Shown one piece after another: positions 56,219 to 64,000 of a DNA stretch of 64,000 nt. This DNA comes from Septoria linicola (Eukaryota > Ascomycota > Dothideomycetes > Mycosphaerellales > Mycosphaerellaceae): the NCBI GenBank assembly GCA_024114885.1, contig CP099420.1:3038001-3102000 (forward strand), in the 5' to 3' direction. Each line of letters opens with the position of its first letter. Position 1 is the stretch's first letter. Made by a program: the position numbers and the translations under genes. The notes under the pieces were generated by a model that saw only the letters and a program-made list of their open reading frames with translations, was not told the DNA's origin and did not search any database.

Positions 56219-56751
56219 GTTGGAATGTAGGCTGCGATCGGTCTCTGAGAATGCCCGCTTTCCAGCTCTATCGCGCAAGATATCAGGAGTGTTGCACACG
56301 CTCGACAGCTAGTCGCATGCTCAGGGCCCTGCAGCGCATCTGGTAGTCATGGCCTATGGAGACTACATGTATCAGCTTATCCTGTTCACCCGACCATGCG
56401 GTCCTTCGCCAGAAATTGCACTTGCCGTTGATAGACGATCGTACCATGAGGTGAGATAATGGCCTGGCCGATCTGCTTGCCCACCTATGATATGGCGGTT
56501 CAGCTATGAAGTGGAACACCTTCCTTGCATTTTGATAGCGACAAGCGCGATGGTATCATTTTGGCGTGTTCTTGTCAAACGTGATGGGGCGATCCTGTCT
56601 GCTTGGCTAAGAGCTGGGTTGCATGCATATCAGCTTCAAGGCAACAATAGTCTGTCGAGAGACGTCGTTAAGATCTCGCGTCGCATTTGAGGTAGACCTC
56701 TTGTGGCCAATCTGAGCTCAACTCTACGCAGCAACTTTCATCACGCCCAGC
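56219..56751. other. Divergent intergenic region between permease and solute-binding-protein pseudogenes
   Basis: These 533 bp lie between two divergent broken genes and probably once formed a shared promoter region. I see no gene, repeat or RNA in it. Confidence 0.5.
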
Positions 56752-58171
56752 ATGGCGGACAAAACTCTTCGAATTGCGCTCGAGAACGTCGACTTTCGGC
56801 TTCCCACTCAGGTCACGGACGACAACAGCGTTCTCGCGCTGAAATCTCTGGTCTTTGAGCCTCTCATCAGATGGCAGCCCAATGGACAAGTCGAGCCAGC
56901 TCTCTTTGCTGCTTAGAGTAGCTCGCCAGATGGTCGCGTGTGGCAATTCCACATCCGAGACAATGCTGTCTTTCATGATGGACAGCCTTGCACCGCCGAG
57001 AGCGTCGTAGCATATATACACGGCTTCTTGGATTCCACTGACTACTTTGGCATGAAATGGAGTTATGCTCGGTACTTTCGCTGATACCAACTTCTCATTC
57101 GAAGGCAGCACGACGGTTCGTGTTGGGAGCAAGGAGCCCGTTGGTGATCTACCACAGATCTTCAATGACTTCTGGCCGTCGCGACTTGCTGATGATGGCA
57201 AGCCAGTACTTGGGACTGGACCTTATCGGGTGCAGGAGTTTTCGAGAAGCGATGGGCGGGGCAGCGCAACCCTCGAGCTCGTTGACGACACGGCAAGACC
57301 TGATGCCCCAAGAGTGATTACTGCTATCCACGAGCCCAATGGAGAGAAGAGGCTACAGCTCCTACGTGATGGCGTTGTGGATGTCGCATTGAACCTCGAG
57401 CGCGCAGACAACCTCGACTTGCTCGACCTAGCGCCTCCTTTGCAGTGGGAAAGAGTCACCAGTACACTGTCTGTCATGTACTATTTTAATTGTTTCAGCG
57501 GCATCTTCACTGATCCGGGCGCTCGTCTTGCGGCAAATCTTGCTATCGACAACAACGAACTCGTAAGACAAGTATACAAAGGCTTCGCCCTTCCATCTGC
57601 CACAGCCGTCAGCCCCGTCCATCTTGGGTTTACACAAGCAGGACTGAGCCCAGTTCCATACGACCCAAGCGCCGCGCGGGCACTTTTGAAGGAATTTGAC
57701 CTTATCGAGCCAATCACGCTCCGAACGCCTGAGTATATGCCCGAGCATGCTGAGAAGATATCGGCGTTCGTGGCGTCAGCCCTAACAGAGGTTGGGTTCA
57801 GAGTCAATATTGAGCTCGAAACAAATCGGCCAGAGTATGCAAGGTCGATTGGTCTTCGGAAGCAAGTGGGAGATTTGGCACTATTCGACTCGACTCCTAA
57901 CACCACGTTTCGTGTGCTAGACGACAAAGTGTCCTCGGAGAATAACGCAACCTGGTGGTTAGGCTACCACGACGCAGAGTTCCAGAGATTGTTCGCAGAG
58001 GTCAAAGGCACCGTCGCCGACGCTGCTCGAGGGCAGGCCTATGCGAAGTGTCTGCAAAGGGTGCAGCAGAATCCGCCATGGCTATACGTGGCACACCCGG
58101 AAGTGATATGGGCTACTGGGCCTGGCGTAAGCGTGCATATTGGAGCATCAGGAGTGCTTAGTCTAACGTGA
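56752..58171 (+). pseudogene. Bacterial-type family 5 extracellular solute-binding protein (DppA/NikA-like), stop and frameshift
   Basis: Members of SBP_bac_5 bind peptides, nickel or metallophores for ABC importers in bacteria; a fungus has no such importer. From ATG 56752 the frame shows the family layout: LRIALENVDFRLPT, LKSLVFEPLIRWQPNG, SSPDGRVWQFHIRDNAVFHDG, GTGPYRVQEF and later VFTDPGARLAANLAID-like sequence, to a stop at 58171. TAG at 56914-56916 sits where the family has Trp (AESW-x-SPDG), explained by TGG to TAG. A +1 shift near 57079 separates KWSYARYF from ADTNFSFEG. Length without the breaks would be about 472 residues, near the bacterial mature size. There is no signal peptide, so the ancestor was probably cytosolic. 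No intron is needed. Bacterial origin is likely but not shown. Confidence 0.75.
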
Positions 58172-58304
58172 TGAGCATTTCCTGCTCAGTAGCTCTGGCA
58201 CTCGCGGTAGACCAGGAAACTGTTTGTCATGCGCTCGTGAACCGGCTTGCCAGTTGACTGCCTTTCATTCACGGTATGTGTCTCAAGGTCCGCCACTTGT
58301 GTAT

Positions 58305-59301
58305 CTACGCCTCCTTGTCCGTGATTCCCTTGCCAACACAGATGATGGCCAGCGATGGAAATGAGCAGATGCCATCTGGGCAGTTTGACCACTCTTCGAG
58401 GCCTTGCCGAATGAAAGTGATGTCTTCAGCAGAGACTCCGGTGGCTTCCATCAAGGCAGGCTTGTTACCGACATTCGCAAAGATGTCGCCTATGCCTTTA
58501 GCTAGTCCAGCTCTCGCGACTGGCGCAGAAGCAGTAACCGCTGTGATGTCCGTGAGGGTGACTTCATCTCTGGTGTAACCTACAGCCAGTGCATGTGAGA
58601 GTAGCTTTCTTCCAAGACATGTATCGGCACCTTTCGCTGCACCCAAGCGAGGAAAGACTTCGAGCATTTTCTTCATGCCAGGGATGTCTGGGTAGGCGAA
58701 GAAGAGGCCGGAGTCACCTTCTTTAAGTGATACTGTTCCACCAGGTTTGGCGGCTAAGCGCATCTGCCTCATTGATTCGACTTGATCGCTCGTGTGCATG
58801 ATTGCCTGCGAGGTCCTTCATCAGTATGTGCTTCCGTCATGCACTGCTTCTCTTGCCACCTCACCGCATGACTGTAGACTAAATCGCAGCCGCTGTTGAG
58901 CGCCTCGAACCCGGGCAGCGAAGCGACCTCGTTCAACTTGACCGCATCACCTGCCGCGTAGGATAGATTTGTGACATTCGCTTTCGTGGCTGCATCTTGA
59001 GCTTGCTATGAAGATGGTCAATCCGTGTACTCAGAATGGCAATCATGGTATTATATACCTCGATAGACTTCGTATCAATGTCGATCCCGAGCACAGTCAG
59101 ATGCGGATAGCGCTGAGCAATGTCGAGTGTTATGCCACCGGGACCACATCCCACTTCGCAGACAACTGCTGAAGGTGGCAATGTATCAAGAATTGGGAGC
59201 AGATGAAGCACGTTTGGTGTGATGCGTCTGCTCTGCATTGCATCCCGCATGATGTCGGAGCCGGAGGCCATCCAGGCATCATCTCCAGTGGCAGCAGACA
59301 T
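58305..59301 (-). CDS. Class I SAM-dependent methyltransferase, 294 aa
   Basis: It transfers methyl groups from S-adenosylmethionine; the substrate is unknown. The exons are 59059-59301, 58865-59005 and 58305-58805, with introns of 53 nt (GTATAT...CATAG) and 59 nt (GTGAGG...CGCAG), both phase 0. Motif I VCEVGCGPGG is at residues 47-56, with acidic LGIDID at the end of the second strand (about 71-76). AAGDA and DLVYSHA follow in exon 2, and an AKPGGTVSLKEGD strand follows in exon 3. This order matches the UbiE/COQ5-like methyltransferase fold. The second donor could shift slightly, changing one residue. The gene is intact, unlike its convergent neighbour 133 bp away, and is divergent from the NDUFS6 gene. 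If it once formed a cluster with the permease and binding protein, it is the survivor; that link is speculative. Confidence 0.85.
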
Positions 59302-59695
59302 GTTGTAGTAGGGTGCTGGCGTGATGTTACGTGTAGCAGAGAAAGAGAGAGGGCAAAGAAAGAGGTATATTGAGGCTTATAGCTGAACTTCGAGACCCGT
59401 CGCGGTGGCTCAATGCAGGAGTGATCACTGCGACTTACCGTGCCTACCGGGAGTATGGGAACATTGATTGACAGACTCTCTACAATGTAGCTGAAGATAG
59501 ACCATTCACAGCTATGTCGTTCGTATGCATGATATACAATAGCGGTGGCCGATTCTGTGGACCGGGAGACGGAGTAAGAAGCACGGACGCTTCCCATTGG
59601 GCGCGAGAGGCAGCCGACATCGACTTCACCAACAGCCAAACAGCTTCTCCTTCTGGCTGGCAGCCAAACAGCACATCTACCACACACAACTCGCC
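59302..59695. promoter_or_regulatory. Divergent promoter region between methyltransferase and NDUFS6 genes
   Basis: This 394-bp interval separates two head-to-head intact genes and must contain both promoters. No specific operator can be named. Confidence 0.5.
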
Positions 59696-60506
59696 ATGCT
59701 CCAACGAAGCGTACAGAGGCTGTTGCCTGCCGTCAGCCGGCGGGCGGTGGTCGCACGCCCATACAGCTCCTTCACCACCGACAACACCATTCCCGCCAAC
59801 AGCCCGCAGCAGCCCACACGCCAATCGCCCGTCTCGAGCACGAATGCACTGCCGTCCGTTGCGCACGGCGCCCAGGACGAAGCTCTCGTCGAGCAAGTGG
59901 AGGAGGCCGAGCAGAAGCGCGTCATGCAGGCGCCCAACAGGGCTTCGGTGTGGAGCAGGAGCCAGAAGCCACGAGCAGAGGCAATGGTTGGCCCACGTTT
60001 CGAGCAGACTATCATGGAAGATCAGGTATGGACAATTCCTCAGGATCATTCGAGTAGACAGAGGTCGAAGCTCGCATGCGCAAGGACAACGGCTAACGAA
60101 TGATGTACAGCCACGGCCGCTCGCTGCCATTGAGCTCATTCACAAGCAGCCAGTGAGATGGACCAAGGAGCGCGTGGTGTCGTGTGATGGCGGCGGTGGT
60201 CCGTTGGGTCACCCGAGAATCTTCATCAACGTGGACAAGCCTCAGATCTGCATGTGCACATACTGCGGTCTGCCATTTGTGAGTTGCGCCGGACAGACAT
60301 GATGCGAATACAGGGATTGATTGATCGCACAGGCACACGAGCACCACCGTAAGCACCTACAAAGCTTGCCTTTTACCACATACCCACTAGAGCCTACCAG
60401 TGAGGCTGGGCAGATCCCAGCAGGTGACTTGAATGCTGGCAATGCGAGGACTGGCGCAACAACGCCTGCGCAGACAGTCACCGGCGAGCCATACGCGCAG
60501 AGGTAG
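59696..60506 (+). CDS. NDUFS6: Mitochondrial complex I subunit, NDUFS6-like (zinc-finger CHCC), 223 aa
   Basis: This is an accessory zinc-binding subunit of the peripheral arm of NADH:ubiquinone oxidoreductase, required for late assembly. The exons are 59696-60025, 60111-60278 and 60333-60506; the introns are 85 nt (GTATGG...TACAG) and 54 nt (GTGAGT...ACAG), both phase 0. The N-terminus MLQRSVQRLLPAVSRRAVV is Arg-rich without acidic residues, a good mitochondrial targeting sequence. The zinc site is visible in exon 2: Cys of CDGGGGPLGH, its His, then Cys-x2-Cys in CTYCG. Exon 3 adds the AHEHHRKHL helix and a longer Ala/Thr-rich tail than in animals. The start is the first ATG giving a targeting sequence; an upstream in-frame ATG at 59597 lacks that character. 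Confidence 0.92.
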
Positions 60507-60831
60507 ACAGCGAATGACGAACGCGAGGTACTGTACATGAGCAGTCGAATCTTTCAACCTCTTTCCCTTTGTCGAGTCTACTGAAGTGACACAGAAGTGA
60601 TACAGCAGTGATGTTTGAGCGGTGATCCCAATGCACTGACCGAGGCTGCGATAGAACTTACAGCGCCGTCTAGTATTCGCGACTCTCCCATGACCTGTTT
60701 GTCCCCGCTGCAGTCTCGTCGCCGAGGAGACTTTCGATTGTGTCTGTGCTTCGCGAGAAGTGCAGGCGACTCTGGACTTCAAAGCCGGACTCAGCGCGAA
60801 GCATTGCCTCGACACCATCCGGAATCGTGAC
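60507..60831. other. Intergenic, nothing recognised
   Basis: These 325 bp lie between the NDUFS6 stop and the first F-box gene. The frame of the F-box gene stays open upstream to 60760, but no better start is visible. No RNA gene or repeat is seen. Confidence 0.4.
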
Positions 60832-62066
60832 ATGGCAGAACCCTCCCCTTCTGGCATCAAGGGCTTGCCGCCCGAGATGATCGAGGCCATTGCCGATGAG
60901 CTCGAAGTGGACGACATCATTCCCTTCCGCTCCACATGCAAGGCATTTGCTGCGGCCGCAGATGACAGGTTCCTCGACGTCCACTTCACTGAGCGGAAGC
61001 ATCTGGTTTCCGATCACAGTCTTACGACGCTGGCCGCGATCTGTAACGATCCTCGTCTTAGGCGCCGACTGGTCTACATCAACCTGCTTGTTGCTGCCCC
61101 CGATCCCGCCACACTGGACCTCAACGACATGAGTCTCACCTCGATCGAGTTCCAACCGCGAGTATCTGTGATTCAACTATGGAACAGCGATGATCTTGCG
61201 CTGATAATGGGTGTCGGCCTCCTCGCGAACATTCTCCTGGACTTGTGCCGCCTGCCGTCGCCGCCTGCGCTGCGATTGCTGAACCAAATGTCGGGTTATG
61301 ATGCCCATGAACCGTGTCGCTCGTTTTACGGCGTCGCCAGGACTTTGCGCAAGCTCGACCCCTAAGGGATCTCTGAATCAGATCTGTTGCCTTCGGTCCA
61401 CACCTTATCTGCTGCTACGGCTCTCTGGATGTCTGCCATAATCTCCAGCTATCCTCTCAGCCTCCTGGATCTTGCATACGAGTCGTCATCGAGGTCGATC
61501 ATGCTACCTTTCTTCGAGCCTGACACCTCGCTACGCGCTTCCACAAGCTACCACAATATTACATCGTTGCAGATCGGCATTCAGCACCCGGGTCATGACT
61601 GGTCCCCGTCGCGCACTACAAGTTTCGCCCACTTCTTGTCTATGGCTGTCAATCTTCAACAGCTGTACCTCAGCTACGAAAGTTCCAGCAGCGATCTTGA
61701 GTGGGTCGCATCACATGGCTGAGCGAGTTCGTTGTCAGCGAAAACATCGAGTCACTCGAGTTGTGCGGCTTCTGTGCCGAGGAATGGCAGTGGGCTCATT
61801 TACTCAACAGGTGGTGCGATACTCTGGTCGATTTGAGATTGATCAGGTGCGCGATACCGGAGGGCGAATGCTGGAGTACGGTGCTCGACTTTGTGCAGCA
61901 ACATTTGTGGTTGCATCTGTTCAATGGCAGCTATCTCTACCTCGGCGGAGACAGCGTCTACCTGTTCGACATGGAAGACCGTCACGCGTTTTGGCTACAG
62001 GGAGAGGACGAGGTGAATGAAGGCCTGATGGAGCTTGTGCAGTCGCCTGTCTATGGATCCAGGTGA
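60832..62066 (+). pseudogene. F-box-type protein gene, one stop and one frameshift
   Basis: F-box proteins present substrates to SCF ubiquitin ligases. ATG 60832 opens MAEPSPSGIKGLPPEMIEAI, and an F-box-like helix pair follows (LPPEMIEAIADELEVDDIIPFRSTCKAF at residues 11-38). The frame meets TAA at 61363-61365 (LRKLDP-stop-GISESD), then continues open in the same frame to TGA at 61720-61722. TAA would be CAA before one CpA change. Near 61702-61706 coding passes into another frame (DLEW to ITWLSEF), consistent with loss of one G from a G run, and runs to 62066 with LRR-like leucine spacing. If continuous, the protein would be about 411 residues. Introns covering these breaks are not apparent. 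Assembly error at the G run is possible; the stop is harder to dismiss. Confidence 0.65.
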
Positions 62067-62551
62067 ACGGCGCTGTCCACCAAATTGGCGGCGCAGACCT
62101 TCGTTGCATCCATGAGCCGCGTCCAACGAGTTATTCGTCGGAACTCATCAATGTGAAAGTGGCTCCAGCGGCTGGGACGGGCAGGAGATGGGGGTTGCAT
62201 GAAAAGAGGACTATGTACAGTCTCAGCAACACAACTGCAATTCACTGCTCATTGCATTTCATCCGGGTCCATGTAGATCATTCAGCTAACTCGTTCACTA
62301 TTTGGACCTTGCCAGAAGTGTCGCACTTTCTACCCGCAAGCACATGCGGGCTCTCGCGCCTGCTTTCCCTGCAGGTTGCCATGCAAACGCGCCACGTCAA
62401 ATCGCAAACGCAGCACGTTTGTCATCATTCATCTAATTGTTACTACATTTTACCAGTACTCATGAGCACAAATATGTATGATAGAGCACAGCGCGGCCTC
62501 AATCGAGCAGTGCAGGCTCTCGTTATTCAATTCAGGAAGGTTGCTTCGAAG
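62067..62551. other. Region between the two F-box genes
   Basis: These 485 bp are the likely promoter and leader of the second F-box gene. Its frame is open through here, with further in-frame ATGs (for example 62462), but the translated residues lack family character. Nothing else is recognised. Confidence 0.4.
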
Positions 62552-63652
62552 ATGTCGACCGCACCGACAAGCACAGCGAAGGCCAATCTTGGCAATCTGG
62601 CCGCTGAGATACATATCGCTATTGCGGACAACCTCGATGGAACCTCGCTGTTACATTTACGCTTAGTATGCCGAGCGCTCGCCAAGGATACCACAGATGT
62701 CTTTGCGAAACGCTCCTTCTCAGTCATGAAGTGCGACAACACCCGTCTTCAGTCCCTCCTCAGGCTCCAGAACGTGTGCCAGGTCCCGTACTTCTCAAAA
62801 CACATCAAAACCGTCTGCGCGAGACGGGATCCTCGGTACTACGGCGTCTCCAGTCCTGAGCAGCTGGAAGAAGCTAGCAATGTCTTGGTGCACTGCTTCA
62901 GATTGCTTGCAGAGGTCGATGCTGGGAAGGCACTCGAGATTCAGGGGTGCGATACCGCACGTGAGACCGACGCTGTCAGCCGCGCTCTGCTGATTTCGGG
63001 CCACAAGCTCGATGACATGGCCTTCGACCTTGCGAGGGAAAATAGCGGTCAGGTTCCATTTCGAGCTCTGGAAAGCCGTGAAATCTCAGGCCTTCGTGAC
63101 CTATGGTCAGAGCTCAAGAGTCTGACGGTAAGCTGGGATGCCAAGCCTACTGTCTTCTGTTCACAGGGCTATGCAACTTTCCGGCGCCTACTCGAAAATA
63201 CGGCGCAGCTCGAGAGGTTTGAGCTGGTAGGCTATCGCGCATATAGAGTGCCAGCCTTACCTCCAGTCCAGATGCATCTGAGAACTGGAACACTACGCGT
63301 GTTGCGCCTGGCCAAATTCGAAACTACCAGCGCCGAGCTACTGCGTTGCATCCTGCATTTCCGAAAGACACTGAAAGACCTCAAGCTGAGCTCCTTGACC
63401 ATCAACGAGACCGATGAAAAGGCTTGGCCGAATCTCTTCGAGCAGCTGTGTGATGAGCTCAGCCTCACCCGCTTTGAAGCCGAGTTCCTAGTACGCGATG
63501 GACTGGCAGATCCAATGTTCTACGACTTCTCACTCTCCTGTTCTGTTACATACAGTGGGAGTGTCCAAGAGGTCCGCACGAGACTGAGAGAACTTGCCGA
63601 GACAGGCGTCGAATTGGTGGACACAGACAACGAATCAAACAGATCTTACTGA
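62552..63652 (+). CDS. F-box-type protein, 366 aa
   Basis: This is a putative SCF substrate receptor. The chosen start MSTAPTSTAKANLGN places the F-box-like segment (LAAEIHIAIADNLDGTSLLHLRLVCRALAKD) at residues 16-46, the usual position. The frame is open well upstream, with in-frame ATGs at 62063, 62462 and 62474; the first residues of the longer frame show no known domain. The remainder has scattered leucine-rich segments (RVLRLAKFETTSAELLRCIL, LKDLKLSSLTI) but no regular repeats. It follows another F-box gene on the same strand, a tandem arrangement common in expanded fungal F-box families. The frame ends at NRSY-stop, yet a strongly acidic Trp/Asp-rich stretch follows in another frame (63651-63757), so the C-terminus may be truncated. 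Confidence 0.75.
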   Translation: MSTAPTSTAKANLGNLAAEIHIAIADNLDGTSLLHLRLVCRALAKDTTDVFAKRSFSVMKCDNTRLQSLLRLQNVCQVPYFSKHIKTVCARRDPRYYGVSSPEQLEEASNVLVHCFRLLAEVDAGKALEIQGCDTARETDAVSRALLISGHKLDDMAFDLARENSGQVPFRALESREISGLRDLWSELKSLTVSWDAKPTVFCSQGYATFRRLLENTAQLERFELVGYRAYRVPALPPVQMHLRTGTLRVLRLAKFETTSAELLRCILHFRKTLKDLKLSSLTINETDEKAWPNLFEQLCDELSLTRFEAEFLVRDGLADPMFYDFSLSCSVTYSGSVQEVRTRLRELAETGVELVDTDNESNRSY

Positions 63653-64000
63653 CCTGATCTGGTTTGGTATCGAGGGTCAACAGGACCGGTATGGCGATCT
63701 GGATTATGAGTGGGATGACGACGAACATGATGGAACTTGGGAGTCGTGGGATTTTTGATACCACTGAAGATGGCGTCTCGCTCGTGAGCACTGAGGAGTT
63801 TTGTCTATTGGTCTCATCAGCCATCGCTGAGAAGATCACACAATGCTGTGAAGTCTGCATCACGGGTGGACAAGTTGGTCAACGCTACACACACGCGACG
63901 GTCGTTAGAAAGTCTTCCCCTTGTTGGTATCAGTTCCGTGCCTTCTGTTATGGAAAGTCAGTCATTTCGCGCGAAGACCCAGCGATGCAGCAGTGAGAGT
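63653..64000. other. Downstream of F-box 2; acidic frame then nothing recognised
   Basis: 63651-63757 reads, in the frame one base later than the F-box gene, a coding-like tail ending YEWDDDEHDGTWESWDF. After its stop, 63758-64000 shows only shorter frames without recognisable content. Confidence 0.35.

Noticed and set aside
59480..60139. 219-codon minus-strand frame and 262-codon plus-strand frame over 59514-60302
   Set aside because: The real gene here is the three-exon NDUFS6 homologue; both are alternative-frame readings, and the longer plus frame only shares its second exon.

Overview
The window looks like nuclear DNA of a filamentous ascomycete, most likely a Dothideomycete (the class is an inference). 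The support is short introns of about 46-85 nt with fungal branch sites, a fungal ENA sodium ATPase, an intronless TRA1, and long AT-rich blocks in which CA and TG dinucleotides are almost gone. That last pattern is the mark of repeat-induced point mutation (RIP). Because RIP removes ATG as well as creating stops, about 1-9,900 and 32,400-53,120 contain no open frames.

Layout. (1) 1-9,900 is RIP-saturated repeat DNA: a Ty1/Copia element on the minus strand (2459-8753, 5-bp target duplication TTCTA), the 5' end of a second copy (1-565), and an unassigned host repeat. (2) 10,089-32,240 is gene-rich: a previously untracked three-exon small secreted cysteine-rich protein beside the RIP boundary, an ENA-type P-ATPase, about 3 kb without a recognised gene, the 3888-codon TRA1 gene, a Yvh1-like dual-specificity phosphatase, and a decayed NACHT-type NTPase fused to a formylglycine-generating-enzyme-like domain. 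(3) 32,243-53,247 is one transposon insertion. It has hAT-like inverted ends and a perfect 8-bp duplication AGCTCGCC, and it has been inflated from about 2.1 kb to 21 kb by three Copia elements: B1 (minus), B2 (plus), and B3 nested inside B2. Each Copia has its own 5-bp duplication (TATAA, CTTAA, GAAAG). (4) 53,248-64,000 holds a TXNDC17-like thioredoxin-fold gene, a 10-exon MFS permease broken by two in-frame stops, a bacterial-type family 5 solute-binding-protein gene broken by a stop and a frameshift, an intact SAM methyltransferase, the mitochondrial complex I NDUFS6-like subunit, and two F-box-type genes, the first broken.

How it fits together. TRA1, ENA, NDUFS6 and TXNDC17 are ordinary housekeeping genes. 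The accessory genes nearest the islands (NACHT-FGE, permease, solute-binding protein, F-box 1) are decaying. Three of their stop codons can each be explained by a single C-to-T change in a CpA (or TpG) context, which fits RIP leaking from the islands, although ordinary decay is not excluded. The small secreted protein at the other boundary is intact and is the best candidate for a functional, fast-evolving gene.

All exon structures were derived by eye from splice signals and frame continuity. None has transcript support, and no homology search could be run.
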